Shown here: positions 41,845 to 53,979 of the stretch, piece after piece
How the letters are laid out: every line of letters begins with the position of its first letter
Numbering within the stretch: the first letter of the stretch is position 1
Assembly (NCBI GenBank): GCA_016169945.1
Contig: JADLSH010000199.1
Location: 1,364,001-1,428,000 of the forward strand
DNA length: 64,000 nt
Direction of reading: 5' to 3'
Origin: Trachythela sp. YZ-2020
Lineage: Eukaryota > Cnidaria > Anthozoa > Malacalcyonacea > Clavulariidae
The notes under the pieces: model-generated
Told to the model about the DNA's origin: nothing
Database searches by the model: none
Seen by the model: only the letters and a program-made list of their open reading frames with translations
Program-made: the position numbers and the translations under genes

Positions 41845-44800
41845 ATGTCTTGGGATAAAATAGATCATATGTTATCGAAATTTAATTTCACCTTCACATG
41901 GAAATATGGTGGGGATGGTGAATTACGTTCATTGCTGCCTGATGTGTTTCGTGTCTTAGATGATGAGGATGAGAGGTAGTATTATTTTAGATCATCAGAG
42001 TAGCATTCATCTTCATTGTATCTTTGGTAGAAAAAACAATGAATATTAACAACCCCCCTAATTGGACAAAGAGGGGTACAGTATAAACATAGTATAATGG
42101 ATATAACTATGTTTATAATAAACATAGTTATATCCATCAATTTAAATTAATGGATATATCTAGAATTTGCCAAACAATAGTTTAAACTTGCAACTAACAT
42201 TGATTATTGGGCTTGACAACCTCACAGGCATTCGTTGTGGGTTCGTTAATCTAAACGCTAACACTAATCCTAAGTGTCTTGATGTCACACACAACGAATG
42301 TCTTTGAGTTAGTCAAAGTGTTCATTAATACCTTCTTCATGAGCTTGTACAATTGTATAATGTACAATCAAGCAAATTCAGAAAATGTCTATGGCAGAGG
42401 AACCTCAGCTATGCTTTTCTGTCTTACTAGGTCAGATTGCAGCTGTTGGGATTCTCAGCACCTGTGATCCTTGCCTCGAGTGCTGAAAACCCCAATGGCT
42501 GGAATCTAAGCCTACTGTCTCAACTGTGCCCAAGGCGAATGAGAGATTCTGTGGGGCCTGGGGCAAAAGTTCCCTCAAGATATATGGGCAAGTATATATT
42601 TTGAATAATTAAAAAATGAGCATTCCAGGAACGGTGACATAATAAATATTCTGGGTGAATTACTGCATAATCAGTTATTCTTCACCCAAATGATGGTGAC
42701 CAATGCAATGAAACAACCCCCTTCCCTCCAATCCAGAAGTCAAAATGTGCTTCCTACAACACTGTTGGTCTCTATAACTCAAATTAAATTATAGATCTCT
42801 TGAGCATATTTTGATTGGTTGTGTGCATCAGGCAAGCCCAGGCTTGACTTTGAGTCAACCGAAAGATGATCCAGATGTTCGGTATGAAATGAAGTTTATT
42901 GTGCATCCTCCGCATGAGTCATTCTGCATCACAAAAATTGTCCTTTTGTCCGAGGCAAGAAATCTTGAGCTATATGTAAACGGTGGATATGAGAAAAGTA
43001 CAAGAGGAATCATGCTTACATTGAGCAAAGAAAGGTCTGTAAAAGCGCCATGAGGTCCGGAGAAGTCACTTAATCCCCATCAAACTCTTCACACCATAAA
43101 TCCTCCTCTCACATGAGCCCCCCTTTTAGAGGAAGAAATTTATTAAGGCCTACCCCTCTCTGTAAAACCTCCCCCCCGTTCACAGCAAAGAAGCACATGT
43201 GTAGTAATCAGATTTGTTAAGTGGCCTACTCATTGATATTGTTCATGTACTTTACTGCATTTCTTACATATTGCGTTTTTGCTGAATGTTCAATAATTCC
43301 TATTAAGCCCACTTTCTCCAACCTGCATTATGATCATCATGAAATATGAATAGCTTCAAAATCGTCCCAAGTTTACTAAAGCTCAGTCTGTGGTTTCCAC
43401 ACACAGTCAGGCTTCAAATTAACAAATGACCAAACCTGCGTAATCATGCATAATTTGCAATGTACAATCTAATGTCTTTCAGGAAACTATCACTCTTTGA
43501 AGCCCAGTTTGACCTCTCTGGTTATGTTGATAGTAAATCAAATGCAACAATAAAAGTATGTGCTGAAACTATTCCAATATACAGTACGCCACTTATGTTA
43601 ATTACTTTCTCAAGAAATGTAACATGTAGAGCACATAACCTATACGGCGTATAATGCGCCAACATGGATACTTAGCTCCGTCCCTCATGCGCTTCCAGTG
43701 GCGTGCTGGCTTGTGTTCGCCAGGGGAGGCCAGCTGCAAATTTGGCGCCCCCTTGCAATTTGTGTATGGTTGAGCGTCGTAGACGCGGGACCTCTAGGGG
43801 GTCCGGGGGCATGCCCCCCCGGGAAAATTTTGAAATTTAGGGTCCCTGAAATGCCATTTCTTGCGTTTTGGGAGGCGATTTGACGGAATTCTGAGAATTA
43901 CAAACATCGTAAAAACAGTAAAAATGCGCAAGAAACAACACATTCGAGGGTTTGAATAAATATATAATTCATAGAAGGACTTAGTTTTTTTCTTAAACAA
44001 AGAAAAATAGACGGCGAACATTCATGAAGTAGACGGTGAACAATTTACAATTTAACAATTTACATCCTTTGAGATATTACAGACTGACAGCAATGCTTGT
44101 AGTTGTAGGTAGGCTTGTGTGCGCTTTTGTGTGATTTTGTGCAATTTCGGCGCCCCATTTATGTTTTGGCGCCCCCTAAAAAATCTTCGCTGGGGGGGCC
44201 ATGGCCCCCCGGCCCCCCCTGCCAGCACGCCACTGTGCGCTTCATTTTATTATGTTTTGCCCTCGCTAATGCCGTAAACGACATGCTATTTTGCTCGTGA
44301 AGCTGGGAGTGTCCTGCACATTACAACGGGTTATTATTTGTATTATTAGTTTTTGTCTCATCCATGTAAAGAGCACATGAAACTCCAAGCTGTTGTGATG
44401 AAAGTCGAACAATGCAAGCCAATTGCATCTATACAGGATGACCAGGTGGGCGCTAATTAATAACGTTTCAGACTTTTGTCCTACCCGTCATTTCGCGCTA
44501 TTCTTTATAATCAAGATTCTATTATATACGATGGCAATCCCCCTACGACGGAAAATAGTTGCCACATAACCGCCAGAAGTATTTGATTTAAAAATTGCCT
44601 TAATTAATTCTTCTTTAAAAACTGTTCTTAATTCGCGCGTCTTCGCAACGACTTTACAACTGTGTTTCCAAAGACCGAAGCCATTGACCCAAGGGGCGAA
44701 CAGTTTATTTTAAACTACATCTCAAGTGGCTGTACACATGCATGAAAAAAAAACACATTGTAAAATAGTTGAACATTCTTTGTGGCTGTTTGAAAGCTCT

Positions 44801-47725
44801 CCCCTTTGCCCTTGGCCACTCGAAAACGACGAGTTTTTAACTCTCTCTCTCTTCCTGTTGTGTGTTCATGTAGTCAGGCGGACCCGTTAATCTATCCAGT
44901 GTTAAACGTTATCTTGGTTCAGTGGGCAGACCACTCAGTAGTGACGCACAAAAGATGTTACAGTCGATAGAAAACTATCAAAAGGTAAAATGAAATTGAG
45001 GGTTTCAAGTGCGTGTTACGGGGCAGCAGATGGTAGTCAACTTCAAGATTGTTGAAACAGTATAGGAGTACGAAAATTAAACTACATCTCTCACTTCAAT
45101 TTGTTTGCCAATACAAGACTACTAGATAAAACGAAAAGAATGAACATTATATCGTCTTACTCTGAAAACTGCCTGTAAGATTTTAAGTACTATTTATCGC
45201 ACGAACTGCGAGTGTTTTAAATGGCTTAAAAACGACCCATCTTACGAGTTCATTGGCGAAGTAATTTTAAAAATAAACGTTGTCTAAGACGACGAAATCA
45301 AAGCTAAAGTTTATGTAAATTAAACATGATTTTTTATCACATATAAAACCACTGACACGGTAGTGATTTCCTTTGTCTTTTCCTCATGAATTATTGAGTT
45401 TTTTAAGTTCCTTTGATGTCTTTTACATAAAACGTTAACCAACACACTATAACAACTGTATTTAAAAGAACTGTTCAAAAATGATAAGTTAATAAAATGT
45501 TTCTTTTATCGTACACGTATCATGTTTTAGAGTCCAGCTTTCAAAGCCCAACAAATGCTGTCATCTCAGGCAGCACTTTTACAGAACGTTTCACGGACCA
45601 GAGGAACTGAGGCCGCTAGTGAAAGTCCGATATCGCAGCAAGATGGACAAGGTATTGGACGAATGTTACATGTCCAACACAGTGATGAAACTTTCATTTT
45701 ATGATAAGATGCAAGCACAGGATTTGCTGACTTGCATAGTAATTAACATTTGTCTAAACCCGAACCATGTGATAAATGATCTTATTACTTTATTTACCGC
45801 TACGGTCGCACACATGCAGGAGAAAATTGTGATCTCCTCTCAGTTGCAATATGTCATGTTATTAAAGCTTAATATCGGTTTGTGTTGACACTGCTTTTCA
45901 CATTTGCTGTGACAAGTGTATAACCGAAGTTAAATTCTTGTAACAAGAATTTTGAAAAGGGCACTTCCATTGTTTTAGCTGGAGAAAAGGGCACTTTGAA
46001 GAAAACTTGGGGGGAGGTGGTCACATGCCCATGTTCAACACACGCCACTGTACAACAAGATTGCTCGTGGTGACTGCATACAATACGTTCTCGCAAGGTT
46101 GGACAACCACACGGAAGCTTGTTGCAACGAAATTGTTAGAACAATTCGTAATAACTCTGATACAGGATGATCAAGCTTTTCATAAAATGGTAACAACAAT
46201 TTGTCCACAACTTGGAACAAGCCGTGCAACTTGTTGGCCATAGAAATAAGACAAATGTCATGCATCTATGAAAAATATGAAGATATGAGTTTTACAAGAT
46301 ACTTTCTTTGGTGCTTGTTTTATTTCTTATTTTCTTCAACTGTGTGCTGGTTACGGTTTTTGTTGACCTTCTATCAATCAAAGGTCTTTATTGAATTCAT
46401 AAGATGAAAGAACATATCCTATGTTACAGTGTGTAAAAAGATTAAAATTAGTTTAAAATACCATATCATATTTAAAAATTATTCGGTCATATATCTACTA
46501 GTGTTTATTTTTGGACGTTGACTCGACTTATTCCTCAAGTTGTAATTAGTATTTTTAGCTTTTGGTAAATGACAAATGCAATGGATGATTAGTTAGTGTC
46601 GATGCGTTTTTAATTATTTGTTTATCCTGATTTTCCAAAAGTTGGCGTACATCCAGATATTTTGAAATGTAACTATGCTATGCCATAGGCAAGATAAGAT
46701 CTTTTCTATTTCTGTTTATATATGTATGACGTAATTTAGTCTTTACTTTTTTGTGTAATGGTTTCAGATGAAGCAAGACTTAATAACTGCCAACCAGAAG
46801 AAGATAGACCATTCATGAACATGCTCTCAGATCTGGGCTTAAAAGACAAACCGATCGACGAGCAAAAATCTCCAACGACTGACACCACCTCGAGCCCACA
46901 AGCACGTTGGGCAGCGTATCTACATTCACGAGTACGCGCGAGTAAGACCACGTCACCGCAATCATCAGCGGAGATACCGAGATCGATGTCGTTAGAGGAG
47001 TATGCAGGAGTAAACGAGGATATGCGAGGTAAAAGATCCAGGCAACGACCCAGTTCGGTTGGCTGTGTAAGCGAAGGAGGACTGGATCGGAGTTTTAATC
47101 CTGTACAACTTCGACAAAAATGGTTGGAAGAAGGAGGTCAAATTGAAAGGTGAGATGGAAGCCCTTTCCCTTGCTAGTGCGGAAAACTGCTCACTTTTGC
47201 ATGTCCACGTCTCAACTCTTCAACCCCTTAAAGGCTCTTTTCCACTCGTCGCAAAAACCAACTCGCAAACTCGCTGCGAGTTCTTGCATGTAATTAAAAT
47301 AAACTGTCGAGCATTGTGATTGGATGAAAGTACTCGCAGCGAGCTTGCGAGTTGGTTTTTGCGACGAGTGGAAAAGAGCCTTAAGGCCGCGCGCTGCGCT
47401 GGCCAAGAGTTGGATAAAAAGCACAGATAAAAAGCAAGAAAACCCAGAAAGCTTGCTTTAAACTCTGATCCAAAGTAACCACAATCTCCAATGTAAACTA
47501 CCGCTGAAATATAAACATTCTTTCGACAGGTGTGAGACGTGCGGATGTCCCGGATGTATCTCCGTCTTCAACTCAATATCGACGAATATTTTTGCTGCAG
47601 AAAAACGAATACTGGAGAAAGTTGACGAGAAATACGCGCAGCTGCAGGAAGATTTGAACTCGAAATTTCAATTACTTTATCAACTGCTAGACAGAAAACA
47701 AGTGATAAACGATGAAGAAGACTAG
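41845..47725 (+). CDS. PAAT/C10orf88-like protein
   Basis: Nine exons join in phase (493 residues): 41845-41975, 42436-42591, 42795-43034, 43483-43555, 44374-44445, 44874-44984, 45531-45651, 46768-47149 and 47530-47725. The central segment (ITKIVLLSEARNLELYVNGG with YEKSTRG) resembles the human PAAT (C10orf88) block around SESRHIELYVG. The layout also matches: a beta-rich N-terminal domain, a serine-rich linker, and a C-terminal coiled coil (AEKRILEKVDEKYAQLQEDL). Human PAAT is reported to bind mitochondrial ABC transporters and stabilise mitochondria, so a related role is an inference. A CETCGCPGC cysteine cluster precedes the coiled coil and could bind a metal. The second exon uses the acceptor GTCAG at 42435 rather than the CTAG five bases earlier, because only that keeps frame. 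Donors include a GTCTGT at 43035. Introns hold a hAT element and a MITE. Confidence 0.82.
43696..44235. mobile_element. hAT-type element with perfect 8-bp TSD
   Basis: Ends CAGTGGCGTGCTGGC and GCCAGCACGCCACTG are flanked by TGCGCTTC at 43688-43695 and 44236-44243. TTTGGCGCCCCC blocks are inverted near both ends. 540 bp, no transposase, in an intron of the PAAT-like gene. Confidence 0.93.
45353..45400. repeat. Dispersed short repeat, copy B
   Basis: ACGGTAGTGATTTCCTTTGT then CTCATGAATTATT matches copy A at 40383. It lies in a PAAT-like intron. Confidence 0.6.
46060..46240. repeat. Degenerate ACAACTTG/CAACAAG repeat, related to 14870-15140
   Basis: Imperfect motifs such as TTGTCCACAACTTGGAACAA and GTGCAACTTGTTGG resemble the cluster in the SLC17 intron. 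Boundaries are approximate. It lies in the long PAAT-like intron between 45652 and 46767. Confidence 0.4.
47232..47381. mobile_element. Palindromic MITE (copy 2), TAA target duplication
   Basis: Ends AGGCTCTTTTCCACTCGTCG and CGACGAGTGGAAAAGAGCCT are flanked by TAA (47229-47231 and 47382-47384). It is the better preserved partner of 6569-6717. It lies in the last intron of the PAAT-like gene. Confidence 0.92.
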
Positions 47726-48174
47726 TGTGTGTTATTTATAAAGTTATATTTTTGTAAAGAATTAAATATTATTGTTTAAAAAGATCGTGTCATGTGCATG
47801 TTAGGCCCTTAGCCTAACTACGCATGTTATAGGCCTTTATTCGAAGGAAGTTAGAACATCCAACGTTAAAACAATTGTCCTACAAACCTTCAACAGTTCA
47901 AGCATTTCGTTGTATTATCGCTACTTACACTAGAACCATGCATTCAAAATTATATCTATATATATATGAAAAGACTTTTGGTATCATGCATGCCTGGTGG
48001 ATAGCAAAAGATTAAAATGATAAAACTTCTTCAGGCATAAAATGTTAAATTATGTTAATTTATGTTCCAGACGTTTCGCCATATATATAAGCGAAAACGT
48101 TTGAAAGAAACATGATTTAAAAACGACTGGTTTGGTCTCTTGTTATCAAAGGAAATATTTCTTATATATTTATA

Positions 48175-48481
48175 CAGCTAATTCAAAAAAGGTTGTCCTT
48201 TGCAAACCTTAAACTCTAAAACCTTAAACCTTAAACTCTAAGCGCGACAAGCACTATGGGAGCGCGAGTTTCAAGTTTAGGAATTGAATATGGCGGCCAT
48301 TTGTGATTGATATATCCTTGTAGGGAGATATTAATAATTTCACTCACAAACTGGACCGCCAAATTCAATTCCTAAACTTGAAACTTGAGCTCCCATAGTG
48401 CTTTTCGTGCCAAGAGTTTAAGGTTTAAGGTTTTAGCGTTTAAGGTTTGCAAAATAAGGACAACCTTTTTTGAATTAGCTG
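48175..48481. mobile_element. Foldback MITE with TTTAAGGTTT-rich arms
   Basis: Arms CAGCTAATTCAAAAAAGGTT and AACCTTTTTTGAATTAGCTG continue inwards through CCTTTGCAAACCTTAAACTC, AGCACTATGGGAGC and TTTAGGAATTGAAT with their complements. About 300 bp. Confidence 0.85.
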
Positions 48482-48499
48482 TGTGTATATATATATATA

Positions 48500-48640
48500 T
48501 ATATAAGTAATATATATAAACCGCTTGAGAGGTCTTTATCAGATCTAAAACACTCGGCTGCGCCTCGATGTTTTAAATCAGATAAAGACCTCTCGCGCGG
48601 TTTGTATATATTACTTATATATATATCGTTCACTGGTATC
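48500..48640. mobile_element. Second palindromic element abutting the first
   Basis: ATAAGTAATATATATAAACC and GAGAGGTCTTTATCAGAT pair with ATCAGATAAAGACCTCTC and GGTTTGTATATATTACTTAT. The loop is CTCGGCTGCGCCTCGATG. It starts within about 20 bases of the previous element's end, in an AT dinucleotide run. Confidence 0.8.
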
Positions 48641-49204
48641 AAAATTTGTACTCTGGTGGATTTGGCTATATATGCGCGAAGTCCTTAACCTTGTTTTTGA
48701 GCATTGCGCACTATTACAAAAGTCAAGCAAGCAATCCTTAATTCATTATTTTTATTTTTCTATTAAGTCATATCAACCTCCTGCGATGCATCACATGCAT
48801 GCAGTCATTTTATGAGATTGCCAAGCCAAAACATTTTTCTTCAACACAAACAATCAGCAGGGGTATATCACATCGCTCCGCCCTCAAATATCCGAAGAAA
48901 AATCTGGGAAAATTAAAGCCCTTATGATTACGTTTGAAGCAAAACAATTGTAAATATCCAGTTAAAATATAACACCGCGCTATTAATTTATTTCGAAAAC
49001 CTGTCGATCCAATAATATATCTTTTAAACTGAAGTCCTACAAGTAACATGCATCATCGCCTACAACTAAAATAAAATATACTAAATGAATTTTCCACACA
49101 AAAAGAGCGTTTTTTCATGTCATCTTATAGTGAGCGCTTATTTCAAAGCGGGCCTATAAAACGCAAGCTGTCTTGAAGTTCGTTTTGGTCAAAACTACCC
49201 GAAA

Positions 49205-49539
49205 GGTAATAAAGGGGGTGTGCTTATTATCCTTACTTGCAGCTGAGAGCTAAGCTGAATTGCGCGGAAGGACACAGCTCAACGTGACCAAGTCGAAGGC
49301 TTTCTAGGCGCACATTGCAGCCACCTTTTGCTCGCCATCACGGAGCACAGCTACGGTGGAAGGGCCAGTTAGGGATTAAACCCAACCCACCCTGTCAACA
49401 TTCCCTGTGGGAGGAAACCGGAGTACCCGGCGGAGTAACTCTTTTCACATAGCTATCATAAGTCGTCCCCAGCGGGAATCGAACCCACGATATCAGAGGT
49501 GAAAGGTGCGTGCTCTGACGATTGCGCCATCGAAGCCCC
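49205..49539 (-). mobile_element. tRNA-derived SINE with conserved central domain
   Basis: Read on the minus strand, the 5' 75 bases look like a tRNA, with an A-box-like GGCGCAATCG and an exact B box GGTTCGATTCC. The body contains GGGTACTCCGGTTTCCTCCC, a motif shared by several metazoan SINE superfamilies. The tail lies near 49205-49215. A diverged element with the same central motif is at 58555-58785. Confidence 0.8.
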
Positions 49540-49566
49540 TACTAAAGAAACTTCACTTGGCTGCTT

Positions 49567-49622
49567 ACTTCCAGACGAAGGGCCTTTGCTGGAAGCGCCG
49601 AAGTTCTTTGTCTCTTTCAGGC
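49567..49622. repeat. GAAGGGC repeat fragment
   Basis: TTCCAGACGAAGGGCCTTTG matches the motif at 5702-5805 and 21850-21895. It directly follows the head of the SINE. Confidence 0.45.
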
Positions 49623-50157
49623 AGTTTCGACTAAAACAAGATGGTTTATTATTATAATACTACCTACGCTGGACCCGCTTTACCGTTCGGTTGTTTTAAT
49701 TATTGAAGAATTTTGTCTATTTTCCCGCTTTAGAGTTTTCTTTTGTAATTAGAAAACCGTGGGATTGGTATAATCGGATCAAAGTATAAAATTTGCTACG
49801 TTTAATTAACCGAGTTGAAGGTGACCCGCAAGCAGTGGGCGTTTTTTGATACTTTGAAAACATTTCTATATGTTCTTCGTAGCGGTTTGCAGAGCGAGAA
49901 ATATATACTAAGTTTCATGGGAACGGCATAAAGTATTGCCAAACGCTAAACGAAACGGTCCAACGCTGATAAATTATATTAATTGGATTTCTGGGCATTT
50001 ACATATAGGATAGCTAATAGCGGCATTTAAATCCGTTTTTGGTGTAAATTGTTAATTAAAACAGCGGAATTGGAGAGCGGAAGTACTCCGGCAGTTGGAC
50101 AATCTCATTTCGGTCTCTGATACTCTATTTTGTAAAGGCTCTCTCACACTAACAAGC

Positions 50158-50430
50158 CCTATACACGAAATCACAGTTAAAGAAAAACATGTAGCTGTGA
50201 CTGGATGATTTCAAATATGCGTATTAAAGTATTCAAATGTTCAGTCATGCATTCGTGATTACATATCACAACAATAAAAACACGAATGCATGACTGAACA
50301 TTTGAATACTTTAATACGCATATTTTAAATCATCCAGTCACAGCTACATGTTTTTCTTTAACTGTGATTTTTGCCCGACTCAGAACGCGTCATTTGGACG
50401 CGCAGCCGAATTTCGCGATTCGTGTATAGG
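50158..50430. mobile_element. Foldback element with CCTATACACGAA ends
   Basis: Ends CCTATACACGAA and TTCGTGTATAGG enclose two long arms (CACAGTTAAAGAAAAACATG, TAGCTGTGACTGGATGATTT, GAACATTTGAATACTTTAAT and complements) around a short AT-rich loop. An asymmetric extra segment, GCCCGACTCAGAACGCGTCA, sits near the right end. Confidence 0.85.
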
Positions 50431-51007
50431 CGAATAGCTCAGAGTTGCTGACATTGAGGAAGGTTGAAAGTGAAACACCGAATAAAACATTGCAAAGCAT
50501 GGCAAAGGATAAGTAGTAGCAACAGTCAGCACTCAGTCAGACTATAGCAGTACTGAAATGCCAACTGAAAAATCCTGCATGTCGGGAAAAGTTCTAGTTA
50601 TTTTGAGGAAAGTTGGGAAAACCAAAATCCTACCGGGAGGAAGGTTGAAAACGGCGCGAGTCTGCCCCAGCTAAACCACTAATTAACCAAATATACCGAA
50701 CGAAACTATATAGGTTAAACGAAAATGAGAGTAGATGAAAACTAAATACTTTGCTCTTGTTTGATTGGCAAACGCGAACTGGTTTTGAGCTGATGAAGTG
50801 CATGGTCGCTCTTCAAACTGATAATATTAAAAGTTGCGCAAGAAATGAAGAGAATGATCAACATCTACTCGATCTTTCTTGTACTTGCATGTTCGCTTAT
50901 AGTATAGGCACAAAATATATAACTGAATAACGTATAATTACTGTATTCAAGATATCTATCAGGCAAGAAGGCGCAATAAATCTGTTTGACATTTCGTGAA
51001 TCGAGCA

Positions 51008-52236
51008 ATGGAGAAACTGTCATTTTTGCCCACATGGGGGACTGAAGTGCCTGGAAACGAGGTTAGCCTATATATCTAATCTAAATTCAGTTAAAAGTTA
51101 TATTCAAGACTTGATCAATTAATAAGGTGCGTTTTAACCGAGACAATCTCCGCAATGCTATATAGCTAGTTATTTTATAACTTAAACTTTAACCGTTTAC
51201 ATCGTAAACGATGGATTTTTTACTATAGTGTATAGTAAAGTGAATAAACTTAAACTTGAATCGAATATTAACGAGTTGAAACGAAGAGAACATTTGATAA
51301 AAAGCGAACTATTGAACGTTTTAGATATTCGCAAACCTTTTATGCAGCTGTTTTTTTGTTTCAAAACTATTTCTTTTGCCCACAGTCTAAATGTAAATTG
51401 AAATTGAACCCCAATCAATCGTCATTTCCACTTAATATTTTCAGAACGATTTTAACAGTCTTTATCATATACGACAATAAAACGCATTTGCAAGGATCGC
51501 TGTGCTATAAACTTAAATCATCTAAATAGCCTAGGCTTCCTTCGAGAATACAATAAAGCTTTGATTAAGCGGCAATATAGCAATTTCTATCAAGCTGAAC
51601 AACATATCAAAAATTGAAGTGAATTAGGCGGCAATATCGTGCGGTCTAAACGTGTCCAAAATTGATAGCAATTTTAAGACGATACCTTTTAAGATGAAAT
51701 GCCGCCTTGACCGCATATTCAACAAAATCTACAGTGAACGAGAGCTGGCCTTTAAACTTCATAAGATTTCGCTAAAACCCCAGTTTACTTTGCTTAAAAC
51801 GTTTAAGTGTTGATAAAAACAAAGTAAATGTATCTAAACGAACGGATCTTGAGACTCTTAGTCTTGTTGAGAGCAAAGAGATTCGATAAAACTTATATAC
51901 CTGTGTTTCTTTTTCACCTGCCTTAAATGCTTAATTAAAATGAATTGATATTATCAATTAAGGATAAGGGATTTATATATAAAGGGTGGATCTTCACAAA
52001 TAAATTAAATTGTGACAGGCGTCTCGCAACGGTCAAGCTGAAGTAGAAGCTGAGCTCACATTTGCAAGTGAAGAATTTCAAGGTAAACCCGTAATTTGGA
52101 ACTATTTTGTACTTGGCTAATGATTGTATTATCCATTTTTACCAATTTTGTAAAAGCTTATCTTTTATCTCATTGCAATAAATTTGCGCTAATATAATGA
52201 AACAGCCAAACTTTATTTTTCAGTTAGAGTTTGAGA
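51008..52236 (+). CDS. Possible short upstream reading frame spliced ahead of the secreted protein
   Basis: Two exon-like segments, 51008-51061 (ATG, ending GAG before GTTAGC) and 52019-52082 (after GACAG, ending CAAG before GTAAAC), join in phase. They read on into a third segment opening at 52224 after TTTTTCAG, and stop at TGA 12 bases in (52234-52236), 14 bases before the ATG of the secreted eight-cysteine protein. The predicted peptide is 42 residues (begins MEKLSFLPTWGTEVPGNE) with no recognised motif. It may be a 5' leader with an upstream ORF, or chance. The splice signals are fair. Confidence 0.3.
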
Positions 52237-52250
52237 GTCAATAATCAGAA

Positions 52251-53979
52251 ATGTATTTAAGCATAACGTTTGTTCTTCTCATCGCTGGAACAAGTCTGGT
52301 GCAAGTCAACGGTAAGCTAGAGTCATCATACATAAATCAGTAAGATTCTTTATAAAGCCAGGCAGAATTTGAATTTTTTTTACTTAGCTTAAAATTAAGC
52401 TAAGAGTTAAACATACACAAATAATTCCAGTTAAAGAATCCTATATTTTATGTTATTAAAAACCTTTAAATTAAAAGGAGAGCAAAATCATTTTTACGAG
52501 ATAATTGTATATTTTCAACTGATCAGTTTCATTTCAAAAAGGAATTTATCGGTAAAATGCAGTTTAATTTTATGAACTTTTCGAAACGTTTTATTTGAAC
52601 GGAAGGTTGAATTTTACATTAATTTGAAGCTTATAGAATGCATAATAACATACCTACACTATGGAGTCACGCCCAATGCAATTCACGAACAGTTCAGATC
52701 AAGTGTTTGGAGTGAAAAGAATATCTCAGCGATAGTATAGCGTAGTGTAGATTTAAAGCGAGTTTCCATGACAGGAACACGCAGGTTTTAGATCTGATAT
52801 ATAAACAGTAAAGACTAGGGAATACCCGAAAACCATCAGCTCACAAGCCAAAGGTATTTTATGTCAACACGGATTTTTTCATGTTGTGTTTTCGTCTTTC
52901 ATTAATCTTTTTGAAAACGACCTGTTCATATTCACTTCCATCGCTCTGAATAAACCTATATATAGTTTTATCAACTGAAAACTGCAAGTATCGAAGAGGC
53001 AGGAGTGGATCCAGTTTGAGTGGGAATGGGGGGGGAGGGGTCACACGGGGGCTGAGCGGGCACACGGGGGGCTTAGCGGGCACTGAGCAGGGCGTGACTG
53101 TCGACCGAGGCAGCTAGGTTGGCTACTGAGGACCCCCGCAGGGTCAAAGGGATGAGTTTGTCGGAAATTATTTGAAAAAATATGGTTGCCCAGATGGTCA
53201 AAAAGGCCCCCAAAAGCCCAATATTCTATTTTTGTTTGATAATTGCCCTGTCAAGTCCAAAATTTTGACACGGAAATTGGCACCCCTCCCGCACCCTTTC
53301 GGCAAGGCCAGGAGCGTTCACACCCCCTCCACCCTTAGTAAATCCATCCCTGAGTAATTACATGCAGTGGTGTAGAAGATGGGGGCTCTTGGGGTGGGGC
53401 GCTGAGCTATGGGGGGGGGGGGGGGAGGGGCTGAGCCCCCTTCTTTTTTGCAAGAATGCTTGAAAATATATAATTTTTCCATAGTTTTCATTCTCAAAGC
53501 ATCACTATGTGACTATTTCAGGCATGAATATCATATAAAGATGCGATCATGGGATGGGGGGTACTTATGACGTCATCCATTCCCGAATGTTTTCACTCTT
53601 GGTAACATGCTCGTCTAGAGAGCCCCCCTAGTTATGAATTTAGTTCTACAGCACTGATTACATGCTTATTGCAGGCAACTGGTTACGAGGTGTACAGTCA
53701 CTGGAAAACCGAAAACGCAGCCTACCCAATGAAGTCACCTTGAATGGTGATGTCAAGAAATGCGGAACTGTGCTACAGGAAGCCGAGAAGTGTAGCTGCC
53801 GAGCCCTCATTTGTGATGGCCAGCAGACATGTGAGCACGCACTTGGGCCTATGGGCGGCTTCCGGTACGTGATTGGCTGTGAGCTGACGAAGCCCTGGGA
53901 CCAAATCGACACACAAGCTGCGAGCTTTGGAGGACCTGGGGATGACTGTACCTGCATGGGTAGAGCGATGTTGGCATGA
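52251..53979 (+). CDS. Secreted eight-cysteine protein, unknown family
   Basis: Two exons, 52251-52311 and 53675-53979, give 121 residues in phase. Residues 1-20 (MYLSITFVLLIAGTSLVQVN) are a signal peptide. A basic site ENRKRS follows at about residue 32, which a furin-like protease could cut. The mature region has eight cysteines (KKC, EKCSC, LIC, QTC, IGC, DDCTC), enough for four disulphides, and ends soon after CTCMGRAM. No transmembrane or lectin motif is visible, and I cannot name the family. It is probably secreted; whether it acts in signalling, matrix, immunity or otherwise cannot be inferred. A MITE ends 18 bases before the second exon. AATAAA occurs at about 54116. Confidence 0.8.
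53365..53656. mobile_element. hAT-like element, copy 2, at a splice acceptor
   Basis: Ends CAGTGGTGTAGAA and TTCTACAGCACTG are flanked by ATTACATG at 53357-53364 and 53657-53664 (perfect 8 bp). It is related to 20437-20675 and carries a longer G-run near its left end. Only TTATTGCAG-type sequence (53665-53674) separates the duplication from exon 2 of the secreted protein. Confidence 0.93.

Larger units (their letters stand above)
47726..51007. other. Repeat-rich intergenic region
   Basis: An ATTAAA at about 47761 may end the PAAT-like transcript. The rest holds two adjacent palindromic elements (48175-48640), a tRNA-derived SINE (49205-49539) and a foldback element (50158-50430). No gene was supported. 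Confidence 0.55.
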
